Shown here: positions 42,618-51,092 of the stretch, in pieces
Numbering within the stretch: the stretch's first letter is position 1
How the letters are laid out: every line of letters starts with the position of its first letter
Source of the DNA: Glycomyces artemisiae
GTDB lineage: Bacteria; Actinomycetota; Actinomycetes; Mycobacteriales; Micromonosporaceae
Length of the DNA stretch: 64,000 bases
Assembly (NCBI RefSeq): GCF_003002955.1
Contig: NZ_PVTJ01000010.1
Coordinates: 62,001-126,000, forward strand
Reading direction: 5' to 3'
Program-made: the position numbers and the translations under genes
The notes under the pieces: model-generated
The model's database searches: none
The model's input: only the letters and a program-made list of their open reading frames with translations
What the model was told of the DNA's origin: nothing

Positions 42618-43214
42618 TTATTCCTGTGCGGCAACGGCCTCGGCGGTGAGGTTCCAGAGGGTCACGGCGTGGCCGCCGTGCTCGTAGCCGAGGGCGCCGA
42701 TCGAGGCGGTGTCGATGGTGAAGTCGCGGCCGTCGCGGGGCGGGCGGCCGAGCCAGCGGGCGGCGGCGACGCGGAGGCTGTGGCCGTGGGCGACGAACGC
42801 GACGTCGCCTTGGACGAGGAGCGGTTCGGCTTCGGCGAGCGCCCGGTCGAGGCGCTCGGCGACCTGCGCGGGGCTCTCCCCTTCCGGCCCCTTGCCGCCG
42901 TCGGTCCACAGCGACCAGTCGGGGTCGGCGGCGGCGATCTCGTCGCTGGTGCGGCCCTCGTAGTCGCCGTACGCCCATTCGGCGAGGTCGGGGATGACGG
43001 CGTCGACGTCGAGCCCGGCGAGGTCGGCGGTGACCAGGGCGCGTTTGCGCGGGCTCGACCAGACCGCGGCGAAGCGGCGGCCCGCGAGGAGCGGCGCGAG
43101 CGCCTTCGCCTGGGCCGCACCGCGTTCGGTGAGGTCGAGGTCGGTCACGGACGTGTGCTGGCCGGAGGCCGACCAGGTCGTCTCGCCGTGGCGGATGAGC
43201 ACGATCTCTCCCAT
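42618..43214 (-). CDS. histidine phosphatase (phosphoglycerate mutase-like)
   Basis: A 198-residue enzyme. IVLIRHGETTWS carries the phospho-accepting His, SSPRKRALVTADL the second Arg, and VAFVAHGHSLRV the second His. EWAYGDYEGRTSDEI is typical of the actinobacterial branch. I chose the ATG at 43214 because TAGGGT is seven bases upstream; a GTG three codons earlier (43223) is possible. The substrate is unknown. Confidence 0.88.
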   Translation of the reverse strand: MGEIVLIRHGETTWSASGQHTSVTDLDLTERGAAQAKALAPLLAGRRFAAVWSSPRKRALVTADLAGLDVDAVIPDLAEWAYGDYEGRTSDEIAAADPDWSLWTDGGKGPEGESPAQVAERLDRALAEAEPLLVQGDVAFVAHGHSLRVAAARWLGRPPRDGRDFTIDTASIGALGYEHGGHAVTLWNLTAEAVAAQE

Positions 43215-43254
43215 GCCCGCCACCCTAGCCGCCGGGCGCGGCCGCCATGCGCGT

Positions 43255-44232
43255 TCAGGCCGCCTCGGCGAGGAACACGCCCATGCAGCCGCGCTCGTCG
43301 GTCCAGCACGCCTCGGGCGCGAACCCGGCGGCGCGCAGCTGCGACTCCAGTTCGCCGCGGTGGAACTTCACGGAGATGCCGGTGCGGATCTCCTCGCCGA
43401 CGTCGAGCGACACCTCCAGGTCCAGGTCCGCGACGGCGACGCGCATCGGCTTCATGGCGCGCAGCCGCATGTCGACCGTGTCGGTCCCGCCGTCCCACAG
43501 GGCGACGTGCTCGAAGTGCGCGGGCTCGAAGTCGGCGCCGAGGCGGTGGTTGACGACGTCGAGGACGTTCCGGTTGAACTCGGCGGTGACGCCCGCGGCG
43601 TCGTTGTAGGCCGCGAGGATCACCTCCGGGTCCTTGACCAGGTCGGCGCCGACGAGGAACCGGTCCCCGGGGCGCAGGGCCTCGCGCAGGTCCTGGAGGA
43701 ACCGGCCGCGCTCGGGGCCGGTGAAGTTCCCGAAGGTGCCGCCGAGGAACGCGACGAGGCGCGCGGCCCCGGTGTCGGGCAGCTGGGAGAGGTGGCGGGT
43801 GAAGTCGCCGACGATCCCGCCGAGCCGCACGCCGGGGTAGGCCGCCGACAGCTCCGCGAGCACGTCCCGGACCTCGCCTTCGGCGACGTCGAAGGGCCAG
43901 AACGCCTCCAGGCGCCCGGCCGCGGCGAGCGCGTCGAGGACGGGGCGGATCTTCTCGGCGCGGCCCGCGCCCAGCTCGATGACGGAGACCGGTCCGGTGC
44001 CGAAGGCGGCGATGCCGGCGGCGTTGTCGCGCAGGACGGCGCGCTCGCTGCGGGTCTGGTAGTACTCCGGCTGCCGCGTCAGCTCGCCGAAGAGGCGGGA
44101 GCCGCGGCCGTCGTAGTGCAGGCGCATCGGGAGGTGCTTGGGCCGCGAGGTCAGGCCGTGCCCGACGTCGAGGCGCAGCGCGGCGTCGAGGTCGTCCTCG
44201 GCGATGCAGATCCGCAGTTCCTGGTGTGACAC
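43255..44232 (-). CDS. egtD: L-histidine N-alpha-methyltransferase
   Basis: A 325-residue SAM enzyme that trimethylates histidine to hercynine in ergothioneine biosynthesis. PKHLPMRLHYDGRGSRLFGEL, then TRQPEYYQTRSE is the hallmark, and SVIELGAGRAEK is the SAM site. The usual neighbours egtA, egtB, egtC and egtE are not in this window, and the nearby genes do not belong to the pathway. TAAACT lies six bases before the GTG. Confidence 0.93.
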   Translation of the reverse strand: MSHQELRICIAEDDLDAALRLDVGHGLTSRPKHLPMRLHYDGRGSRLFGELTRQPEYYQTRSERAVLRDNAAGIAAFGTGPVSVIELGAGRAEKIRPVLDALAAAGRLEAFWPFDVAEGEVRDVLAELSAAYPGVRLGGIVGDFTRHLSQLPDTGAARLVAFLGGTFGNFTGPERGRFLQDLREALRPGDRFLVGADLVKDPEVILAAYNDAAGVTAEFNRNVLDVVNHRLGADFEPAHFEHVALWDGGTDTVDMRLRAMKPMRVAVADLDLEVSLDVGEEIRTGISVKFHRGELESQLRAAGFAPEACWTDERGCMGVFLAEAA

Positions 44233-44238
44233 GAGTCC

Positions 44239-44244
44239 AGTTTA
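44239..44244 (-). promoter_or_regulatory. -10 hexamer TAAACT for leaderless egtD transcript
   Basis: TAAACT on the minus strand, six bases before the GTG at 44232. Confidence 0.5.
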
Positions 44245-44285
44245 TGCCGCTCGTGTCCGGGTTTCCGGCGTGTGGACGGCGCGGC

Positions 44286-45182
44286 TCAGGGCGCGCCGGG
44301 GACGGTGCACGCGTGGGCGGCGATCTGGCTCGCGTACCGCAGGGCCGCGGCGACCACCGTGCTGTTGCCCCAGGACGCGAGGCGGTCGAGGCGCATCCAG
44401 CCCGCGGAGGTGAGCCAGCCGATGAGGCCCGAGGTGTAGGCGTCGCCCGCGCCGATCGCGTCGACGAGGTCGACGGGCGGGGCGGTGGCCTCGGTGGTGT
44501 GGTTGCGGTGGAACGCGACCGACCCGGCGTCGCCGAGGGTGACGACGACGAGGACGGGCCCGAGTTCGAGCCATTCGCGGGCGACCCGGTCGACGGGGGC
44601 GCCCGGGTAGATCTGGGCGAGGTCGCGTTCGGAGACGCGTACGAGCGTGGAGAGGCCCACGAGCCGCTCGGTGCGCTCGCGGACCTTCGCGGCCTCGCCC
44701 ATGGCGCTGAGGCGGATGTTCGGGTCGAAGGTGATCGGCACGGCGCCGCGGGCGCGGTTGACCCAGTGCTCGATGGCGCGCGCGGAGGGCTCCAGGTACG
44801 CGGCGAGGGACCCGAAGTGGACGAGGTCGACCGCGCCCGGGTCGGGCTTGGGCAGGGCCCGGCCCTCCCATGCGAAGTCGGCGGTGCCGGTCGTCCAGTA
44901 GTCGTAGTGGGCGGTGCCGTCGCCGTTGACGACGGCGAGGCCGAGCGTCGAGGGCAGGTCGGTGCGCTGGAGCCAGTCGCGGCGCACGCCCGCGGAGATG
45001 TGGCGGCGCCACACGCGGCGGCCGAAGTGGTCGCCGCCGACGGAGCCGACGAGTGCGGTGGGGATGCCGCGCCTGGCGAGGGCGACGGCGGTGTTCGCGG
45101 GGCCGCCGCCGCAGGTGGGGCGGAGCTCGCCGCCGGGCGCGGGCACGAGGTCGATGACGTTCTCGCCTGCCACGAGGATCAA
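44286..45182 (-). CDS. PfkB-family carbohydrate kinase
   Basis: A 298-residue sugar kinase. LVAGENVIDLVPAPGG opens the Rossmann-like fold, CGGGPANTAVALARRG is the substrate motif, and DAIGAGDAYTSGLIGWL carries the catalytic Asp and anion hole. Fructokinase is the closest broad group, but the substrate is not fixed. I chose the TTG at 45182, because GGAAGGAG lies six bases before it; the longer frame to 45521 has no family support. Confidence 0.85.
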   Translation of the reverse strand: MILVAGENVIDLVPAPGGELRPTCGGGPANTAVALARRGIPTALVGSVGGDHFGRRVWRRHISAGVRRDWLQRTDLPSTLGLAVVNGDGTAHYDYWTTGTADFAWEGRALPKPDPGAVDLVHFGSLAAYLEPSARAIEHWVNRARGAVPITFDPNIRLSAMGEAAKVRERTERLVGLSTLVRVSERDLAQIYPGAPVDRVAREWLELGPVLVVVTLGDAGSVAFHRNHTTEATAPPVDLVDAIGAGDAYTSGLIGWLTSAGWMRLDRLASWGNSTVVAAALRYASQIAAHACTVPGAP

Positions 45183-45402
45183 CGGGGGCTCCTTCCGGTC
45201 GGGCGCGATGCCGCTGCCCGAAAGGTTATTGCAGTGCCTGGCGGGCCCGGAAGTCGGATTCGCGCCTCGTTGGCGGCGTGCGTCCCGGTTCGGCCGCATC
45301 GGGCCCGTGGCGGAGCCGGGCCGGTGCCGGGGTCGAGCCTCGTGGGCCACGCCGCGGCGGGGCGGCTCGCGGCGCCGCGGCGGGGTCGTCCAGGATGGGG
45401 GC

Positions 45403-45993
45403 ATGTCCAGCGAAGAGGTCAAGGGCGCCGCAGAGGTCGACATCGAGGCCCTGGCGGCCGCGGAGGCGAACGCCGAGTCCGCGAAGGCCAAGCGGCCCAA
45501 GCCGCGGCGGATGCGCGACATGGCGCTGTCGATGGCGGTCCTGCTGGTGCCGCTCGGCCTGTTCTACTGGGCGTGGAGCTGGCTCGCCGAGGACCGGCAG
45601 GTGAGCGTGGTCGACACCGCCGAGAACTACGCGACGGCCGCGAGCCTGGGCCTGCCCGCGATCGAGCCGGAGCTGGGGGAGGACTGGAAGCCGATCTCCA
45701 CGCACCTCGCCGCGGACGGGACCGTGACGACGCTGCGCACCGGCTGGTACTCGCCGGACGGCAACGGCCTCCAGATGTCCGAGACCTCCGGCGACGCGAC
45801 CGAGGTCGACGAGGGCCTCACCGGCGCCGGGACGCCCGTCGAGTCCGCCGGGATCGAATGGGCCTCCTACGAGCTCGACTCCGGCGAGGCGTGGGTCGCG
45901 GTCATCGACGGCGCCACGGTCGTGCTGTCGGCCGAGACCGACGGCACGGCCGACCTCGACGACCTCGCGGCGGGCGTCGCCGCCGCGTCCTAG
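45403..45993 (+). CDS. DUF4245 membrane protein
   Basis: A 196-residue protein. The first 45 residues are cytoplasmic and basic, with one span following (MALSMAVLLVPLGLFYWAW). The outer domain (VSVVDTAENYATAASLGLPAIEP, then LRTGWYSPDG and WASYELDSGEAWVAVIDG) is the DUF4245 pattern. In many actinobacteria this gene lies beside xseB, xseA and ispH, as it does here. Function unknown. Confidence 0.82.
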   Translation: MSSEEVKGAAEVDIEALAAAEANAESAKAKRPKPRRMRDMALSMAVLLVPLGLFYWAWSWLAEDRQVSVVDTAENYATAASLGLPAIEPELGEDWKPISTHLAADGTVTTLRTGWYSPDGNGLQMSETSGDATEVDEGLTGAGTPVESAGIEWASYELDSGEAWVAVIDGATVVLSAETDGTADLDDLAAGVAAAS

Positions 45994-46017
45994 ACGCGCG
46001 CCGCCCGAAGGGCGTGG

Positions 46018-46058
46018 GCGGGTGGGCTGGGAGTACTGCCATCCCTAACCCCCACCCA
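46018..46058. terminator. possible bidirectional terminator
   Basis: GGGTGGG (46020-46026) can pair with CCCACCC (46051-46057) across a 24-base loop between the converging DUF4245 and xseB genes. The stem is short and the assignment is weak. Confidence 0.3.
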
Positions 46059-46152
46059 CCCGGGGAACGGGTAGCGCCCATCCTGCCGGGCGGGTCCGAC
46101 AAGAACGGCCTCCCGGGGCCGGGATGTCGCCCGGACGGGCGAGCGCCCGCGA

Positions 46153-46365
46153 TCAGTCCTCGTCTTCTCCCGCTTCGGGTTCCGTGCGGGCCTTGAGGCG
46201 CTCGCGGGCGCCTTCCAGGTGGGACTGGCAGCGGTCGGCGAGGGCCTCGCCGCGCTCCCAGAGCTTCAGGGACTCCTCCAGGGTCGCCCCGCCCGCCTCC
46301 AGCCGCTCCACCGTCGCCACCAGCTCGGCGCGGGCCTCCTCGTACGTCAACCGCTCGTCGCTCAC
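46153..46365 (-). CDS. xseB: exodeoxyribonuclease VII small subunit
   Basis: A 70-residue helical protein. LTYEEARAELVATVERLEAGG, then LEESLKLWERGEALADRCQ is the standard XseB pattern. It binds the large subunit to make the single-strand exonuclease. The GTG overlaps the xseA stop by four bases (GTGA). Confidence 0.93.
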   Translation of the reverse strand: MSDERLTYEEARAELVATVERLEAGGATLEESLKLWERGEALADRCQSHLEGARERLKARTEPEAGEDED

Positions 46366-47660
46366 GCGTCGTCCTCCCTCGTGTCCGTTGCCGTCTCCGT
46401 CGTCGTCGCCACGACCGCCGCGCGCAGCGAGCCCGCCGCGAGGCGCACCTCCACGGCCTCCCCGGCGTCGGCCGCGTCCCGCAGGACCGCCCCCGACGCC
46501 GTGTCCGTGACGATCGCATAACCGCGGTCCAGTGTGGACTGCGGTGAGAGGGTGCGCAGCCGCGCCCGCAGGTGCTCCAGCTCGTCCGCCGACCGCTCCA
46601 GGCGCGAATCCACGCGGGACCGCATGCGGTGCACCAGGTTCGCGACCGCCTCCGAGCGGGCCTCCAGCATCGACTCGGGCCTTGCGAGCACCGGCCGCGC
46701 GCGCATCGCCGCGAGCGCGTCGGATTCGCGCACGAGCATCGCGTTCAGGGCCTGGCGCAGCCGGGTGCGGCTGATGTTGAGGCCGCGCTGCTCCTCGGCG
46801 AGGTCCGGGACCACTTTCTTCCCGGCCTCGGTGGGCGTGGAGGCGCGCCAGTCGGCGACGTAGTCGAGGATCGGCGTGTCCGGCTCGTGCCCGATCGCCG
46901 ACACCACCGGCGTGACGGCCTCGGCGACGGCCCGGCACAGCGTCTCGTCGGAGAACGGCAGCAGGTCCTCCATCGAGCCGCCGCCGCGGGCGATGACGAT
47001 GACCTCGACGTCGGGATCGCGGTCGAGCTCGGCGAGCGCCGCGCACACCTCGGTGACCGCGCGCGGCCCCTGCACGGCGACCTCGCGGACTTCGAAGTCC
47101 GCGGACGGGAGGCGGGCCTTCGCGTTCTTCAGCACGTCGCGCATCGCGTCGGAGGCGCGGCCGGTGATGAGCCCGATCCGGTACGGCAGGAACGGCAGCG
47201 GCTTCTTCCGGTCGGCCGCGAACAGGCCCTCCGCGGCCAGGAGCTTCTTGAGCCGCTCCAGCCGCGCGAGCAGCTCCCCGAGCCCGACCTGCCGGATCTC
47301 GCGCACGTGCAGCGACAGCGATCCGTTCTTGTCCCACCACTGCGCCTGCGCCCGGATGACGACCTGCGCGCCGTCGCGCAGCGGCGGGTCGCACGCGGCG
47401 ACCGCGCCGGTGAAGTCGACGACCCGCATCGAGACCTCGGCGGACGGGTCGCGCAGCGTCAGGTACACCGTGCGGCCCCGGTGGCTGATCTCGGTGATCT
47501 GCCCCTCGGTCCACACCTCCCCGAGCCGCGCCAGCCAGTCGCCGATCTTCTTCGACACGACCCGCAGCGGCCACGGGTTCTCGGCGCTCATCGGCGCGCC
47601 CGGTCCGACGGCCGGTGCCTCCCGGCCCTGGGCTGCGCTGCTCTGCTCTGCGGCGGTCAC
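46362..47660 (-). CDS. xseA: exodeoxyribonuclease VII large subunit
   Basis: A 432-residue enzyme for mismatch repair and DNA clean-up. Residues 28-125 are an OB fold (EISHRGRTVYLTLRD, then VDFTGAV). The catalytic core holds RIGLITGRASDAMRDVL, VIVIARGGGSMEDLLPF and VVSAIGHEPDTPILDYVAD. The C-terminal coiled coil binds XseB. TACTCT lies six bases before the GTG. It is divergent from ispH across 56 bases. Confidence 0.94.
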   Translation of the reverse strand: MTAAEQSSAAQGREAPAVGPGAPMSAENPWPLRVVSKKIGDWLARLGEVWTEGQITEISHRGRTVYLTLRDPSAEVSMRVVDFTGAVAACDPPLRDGAQVVIRAQAQWWDKNGSLSLHVREIRQVGLGELLARLERLKKLLAAEGLFAADRKKPLPFLPYRIGLITGRASDAMRDVLKNAKARLPSADFEVREVAVQGPRAVTEVCAALAELDRDPDVEVIVIARGGGSMEDLLPFSDETLCRAVAEAVTPVVSAIGHEPDTPILDYVADWRASTPTEAGKKVVPDLAEEQRGLNISRTRLRQALNAMLVRESDALAAMRARPVLARPESMLEARSEAVANLVHRMRSRVDSRLERSADELEHLRARLRTLSPQSTLDRGYAIVTDTASGAVLRDAADAGEAVEVRLAAGSLRAAVVATTTETATDTREDDA

Positions 47661-49798
47661 GTGGCCAGAGTAACTGGGGGGTGTGACGAAACCGGGCGTC
47701 CGGTTACCATCGAGGCGTGGCAGACCCGAAGCGAGTGTTGTTGGCCAAGCCGCGCGGGTACTGCGCGGGCGTGGACCGGGCCGTGGTGACCGTCGAGAAG
47801 GCGCTGGAGCTCTACGGCGCTCCCGTCTACGTGCGCAAGGAGATCGTGCACAACCGGCACGTCGTGGACACCCTCGCCGCGAAGGGCGCGGTGTTCGTGG
47901 AGGAGAACGAGGAGGTCCCGCACGGGTCCGTCGTCGTGTTCTCCGCGCACGGCGTGGCGCCCGAGGTCCACGACCAGGCCGCCGAGCGCGGCCTCAAGGC
48001 GATCGACGCGACCTGCCCCCTGGTGACCAAGGTCCACAAGGAGGCCCGCCGGTACGCCGAGGAGGACTACGACATCCTGCTCATCGGCCACGAGGGCCAC
48101 GAGGAGGTCGTGGGCACCTCCGGGGAGGCCCCCGAGCACATCCAGCTCGTCGACGGGCCCGACGGGGTCGACGGCGTCCAGATTCGTGACCCGGAGAAAG
48201 TGGTGTGGCTCTCGCAGACCACGCTGTCGGTGGACGAGACCATGGAGACCGTCGACCGGCTGAAGAAGCGCCTGCCGATGCTCCAGAGCCCGCCGAGCGA
48301 CGACATCTGCTACGCGACGCAGAACCGCCAGCAGGTCGTCAAGGACATCGCCGCCGAATGCGACGTCATGCTCGTCGTCGGCTCCAAGAACTCCTCGAAC
48401 TCGGTGCGGCTCGTCGAGGTCGCCGTCCAGCACGGCGCGCGCTCCGGCCACCTCATCGACTTCGCGCACGAGATCCAGGAGGACTGGCTCGACGGCGCCT
48501 CCACCGTGGGGCTCTCCTCGGGCGCGTCGGTGCCCGACAACCTCGTGCAGGACGTCCTCGCGCACCTCGCCCAGCGCGGGTTCACCAGCGTCGAGGAGTT
48601 CGAGCCGGTCACCGAGAAGATCACCTTCCAGCTCCCGCGCGAACTCGTCACCGACCTCCGCGCCGCCGGGCGCGCCTAACTCGTCCCAGGACGGGCGCCG
48701 GGCCGGCGTCACCACCGGGGCCGGGGACTCCGGCGGGTCGCCCGCGACCTCCAGTTCGCTGAAGCGCCGCGCCGTCACCAGGAGCCGCGACTCGACGCTG
48801 GCGACCGCCGCGTTGTACGACCCGACCGCGGCCTCCAGGGACGAGCCGAGCCGCGCGAAGTGGCCCGCGACCGCGCCGAGGCGCTCGTGGAGCTCGCGGC
48901 CCAGCTTGTGGACCTCCTTCGCGTGCCTCGCCAGAGCCTCCTGGCGCCACGTGTGCGCCACCGTCCGCAGCAGCGCCATGAGCGTCGCCGGGGACGCGAT
49001 GACCACGCCGCGCGCGAACGCGTCCTCCAGCAGCAGCGGGTCCCCGCGCAGGGCCGCGTCGAGGAACGCGTCCGCGGGCACGAACAGCACCACCAGCTCC
49101 GGCGTGTCGTCGAACGCCCGCCAGTACTCCTTGCCCGCCAACGCCTCCGCGTGCCGCCGCAGGTGCTTCGCGTGCGCCTTCAGCAGCTGGTCCCTCGCCG
49201 CCTCGTCCTCGACTTCGAGGGCCTGGAGGTACGCCTGGAGCGGGGCCTTCGCGTCGACCACGAGCGTCCGCCCGCCCGACAGCCGCACCACCAGGTCGGG
49301 GCGCACGCCGCGCCCGTCCACCGAACCGGTGTGCTGCTCGGAGAAGTCGCAGTGCTCGACCATCCCCGCGGCCTCCACGATCCGCCGCAGCTGCACCTCG
49401 CCCCACTGGCCCCGCACCTGCGGGGACCTGAGCGCGCCCAGGAGCCGCCCGGTCTGCTCGCGCAGGCCCTCCGAGATGTCCGCGACGCCCGAGAGCTGGA
49501 TGCGCAGCTGCGCGTAGGCGTCCACGCGCGCCTTCTCCACGTCCCCCAGTCGCGTCTCGTAGCGCTGCAACGTGTCCGCGATCGGCGCGAGGACCTGCCC
49601 GACGGCCTCCCGCGAATGGTCGGTCGCCTCGTACGCCACGGTCCGCAGGGTCGCTTCGAGCCGGTGCTCGTTCTCCGCGGCGGCCTCCAGGCGGGCCGTC
49701 GCCGCCGCCAGCTCGGCCGCCTGGCGCGACCGCCCGGCGAACCACCCCCCGACCCCGCCCGCCGCGAGGCACACCGCCGCCAATAGGACCCACGTCAT
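47657..49798 (-). CDS. rmuC: RmuC-family protein with read-through C-terminus
   Basis: Residues 1-25 are a membrane anchor and a coiled coil follows to about 100. Residues 125-345 are the RmuC nuclease-like core: [36 protein letters not shown], and [17 protein letters not shown]. Actinobacterial RmuC proteins usually end near 350-430 residues. Here no stop is present: residue 374 is a TTA made by the ispH stop codon, and the frame runs antisense through all of ispH to 47657 (713 residues). I support only the first 370 or so residues as RmuC. TAGACT lies seven bases before the ATG. Confidence 0.7.
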   Translation of the reverse strand: MTWVLLAAVCLAAGGVGGWFAGRSRQAAELAAATARLEAAAENEHRLEATLRTVAYEATDHSREAVGQVLAPIADTLQRYETRLGDVEKARVDAYAQLRIQLSGVADISEGLREQTGRLLGALRSPQVRGQWGEVQLRRIVEAAGMVEHCDFSEQHTGSVDGRGVRPDLVVRLSGGRTLVVDAKAPLQAYLQALEVEDEAARDQLLKAHAKHLRRHAEALAGKEYWRAFDDTPELVVLFVPADAFLDAALRGDPLLLEDAFARGVVIASPATLMALLRTVAHTWRQEALARHAKEVHKLGRELHERLGAVAGHFARLGSSLEAAVGSYNAAVASVESRLLVTARRFSELEVAGDPPESPAPVVTPARRPSWDELGAPGGAEVGDEFARELEGDLLGDRLELLDAGEPALGEVREDVLHEVVGHRRARGEPHGGGAVEPVLLDLVREVDEVAGARAVLDGDLDEPHRVRGVLGADDEHDVAFGGDVLDDLLAVLRRVADVVARRALEHRQALLQPVDGLHGLVHRQRGLREPHHFLRVTNLDAVDPVGPVDELDVLGGLPGGAHDLLVALVADEQDVVVLLGVPAGLLVDLGHQGAGRVDRLEAALGGLVVDLGRHAVRGEHDDGPVRDLLVLLHEHRALRGEGVHDVPVVHDLLAHVDGSAVELQRLLDGHHGPVHARAVPARLGQQHSLRVCHASMVTGRPVSSHPPVTLAT
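47661..47716. promoter_or_regulatory. divergent leaderless promoters of xseA and ispH
   Basis: On the minus strand TACTCT (47672-47667) is six bases before the xseA GTG. On the plus strand TACCAT (47705-47710) is six bases before the ispH GTG. The 56-base gap must carry both promoters, with overlapping -35 regions. Confidence 0.5.
47717..48679 (+). CDS. ispH: 4-hydroxy-3-methylbut-2-enyl diphosphate reductase
   Basis: A 320-residue [4Fe-4S] enzyme, the last step of the MEP isoprenoid pathway. The three cluster cysteines are in [22 protein letters not shown] and [26 protein letters not shown] and [13 protein letters not shown] complete the active site. The GTG follows a TACCAT -10. It is divergent from xseA, and the rmuC frame runs opposite it. 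Confidence 0.95.
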   Translation: MADPKRVLLAKPRGYCAGVDRAVVTVEKALELYGAPVYVRKEIVHNRHVVDTLAAKGAVFVEENEEVPHGSVVVFSAHGVAPEVHDQAAERGLKAIDATCPLVTKVHKEARRYAEEDYDILLIGHEGHEEVVGTSGEAPEHIQLVDGPDGVDGVQIRDPEKVVWLSQTTLSVDETMETVDRLKKRLPMLQSPPSDDICYATQNRQQVVKDIAAECDVMLVVGSKNSSNSVRLVEVAVQHGARSGHLIDFAHEIQEDWLDGASTVGLSSGASVPDNLVQDVLAHLAQRGFTSVEEFEPVTEKITFQLPRELVTDLRAAGRA

Positions 49799-49839
49799 AG
49801 AGGCCAGTCTAAGCGGGCGGCCGCAGGTAGAGTCGGTAC

Positions 49840-50610
49840 ATGTTGCTGTGGTTGACCCTCCTGGTGGTGGCCATCCTGGTCATCGCCTTCCTCGTCCAGT
49901 CCAACAAGAAGCGCGCCCAGGCCGAGCTGGCCGACGCGCAGGCCGAGGCCCGCCGCCTGCACGAGCGGCTCGGCGGCCAGACGATGAACCTCGTGGCGCC
50001 GGGGGACAACCTGCCCGCCGCACAGGCCCTCGCCGACGCGGGCGAGCGCTACACCGCGACCGGCTCCCAGATCGAGCAGGCGCAGACGATCCACCAGTAC
50101 CGGCTCGCCGCCCAGACCGCGATCGAGGGCCTCCACTACGTGCGGGCCGCCCGCACCGCCATGGACCTCGACCCCGGGCCCGAGATCCCGCAGCTGCGCG
50201 GCCACCGCAGCACCGGCGCGCTCACCGAGCCGGTGAGCGCCGAGGTCGAGGGCCGCCGGTACACCGGCTCGCCGAACCCGAGCGACGAGAACCGCCACTA
50301 CTACCCGGGCGGCACTGTGGACGGACGCCCGGTCCCGTCCGGCTGGTACAACACGCCGTGGTGGCAGCCCGCGCTGGCGGGCGCGGGCGGCGCGCTCGTG
50401 GGCATGATGATCTTCGACGCGATGATCTCGCCCGCGTATTCCATGGGCGCCATCGAGGGCGGGTACGCCGACGGCTACCAGGACGGCTTCGCCGACGGCG
50501 GCGCGGACGCGTCCGCGGACGGGGGCGGCGACGGTGGCGGCGATTACGGCGGGGGCGACTTCGGCGGCGGGGACTTCGGGGGCGGAGGCGACTTCGGCGG
50601 GTTCGAGTAG
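49840..50610 (+). CDS. membrane protein with Gly-rich end (DUF1542-like)
   Basis: A 256-residue protein. One N-terminal span (residues 2-18) is followed by a charged coiled coil, a soluble domain with HYVRAARTAMDLDPGP, and a probable second span (about 180-198). The last 60 residues are Gly/Asp/Phe repeats (GGGDFGG units). I relate it to DUF1542-type proteins by layout only. TAGAGT lies six bases before the ATG. A terminator follows. Confidence 0.75.
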   Translation: MLLWLTLLVVAILVIAFLVQSNKKRAQAELADAQAEARRLHERLGGQTMNLVAPGDNLPAAQALADAGERYTATGSQIEQAQTIHQYRLAAQTAIEGLHYVRAARTAMDLDPGPEIPQLRGHRSTGALTEPVSAEVEGRRYTGSPNPSDENRHYYPGGTVDGRPVPSGWYNTPWWQPALAGAGGALVGMMIFDAMISPAYSMGAIEGGYADGYQDGFADGGADASADGGGDGGGDYGGGDFGGGDFGGGGDFGGFE

Positions 50611-50630
50611 CCTCCCGACGCGAGTGCTCC

Positions 50631-50657
50631 GGCCCCCGCCCACAGTGGGCGGGGGCC
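50631..50657 (+). terminator. terminator after the membrane protein gene
   Basis: GGCCCCCGCCC and GGGCGGGGGCC form an 11-bp perfect stem with a five-base loop, 20 bases after the stop. Confidence 0.8.
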
Positions 50658-50745
50658 GTTCGCGTGCCTGGGGGTGCAGAAGGGGTAATGCGGCCACTAC
50701 TCGACGTGAGTCCCAAGCGCCCCAGCGACTTTGTGCAACCTTGTT

Positions 50746-50761
50746 TGTGATCTTGATCACT
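50746..50761. promoter_or_regulatory. CRP/GlxR-like palindrome
   Basis: TGTGATCTTGATCACT fits TGTGA-N6-TCACx and contains a perfect GTGATC/GATCAC pair. It is 332 bases before the protease start. Confidence 0.5.
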
Positions 50762-50783
50762 TGATTGGGTCTACGTTCCGTTT

Positions 50784-50946
50784 CCGGAGTGTTGACGAAG
50801 CGTTACTTCACGTCCCGCGCCGTCCCGCTTCCGCCGGGCTGCGCGGGAATCTCCCGAGTTCAGGGGCTCTGCCGCTCACTCCCGGTTCGGGCCCTTCGCC
50901 CGCTGCGCCGCAAAGGCGCGTTACCGGAGTTCTGTCGAAGCGTGAC
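50784..50946 (+). repeat. two 23-base direct repeats
   Basis: Copies at 50784-50806 and 50924-50946 share 19 of 23 bases (CCGGAGT, then CGAAGCGT and AC) and are 140 bp apart. Both lie in the long leader/promoter region of the protease gene. Confidence 0.6.
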
Positions 50947-51092
50947 CGAACCGTGCGAAGTGGGGCCTTGTGCGTTCGTTTGTGGACTGGAATCGTGTCC
51001 TCGTCGGCGTCCGCGCATCCACGCGAGGCGCCGCTCGACCCCCCACTCCGGGCACTACCCAACGCCCGGAGCCCAACAGAACAGGAGCCGTC

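Larger units (their letters stand above)
50611..51092. other. 482-base region upstream of the first protease gene
   Basis: No gene is supported here. It holds the terminator at 50631-50657, a CRP-like palindrome at 50746-50761, and two 23-base repeats (50784-50806 and 50924-50946). An in-frame upstream GTG at 50970 exists but has no ribosome site or signal peptide behind it. Confidence 0.6.
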
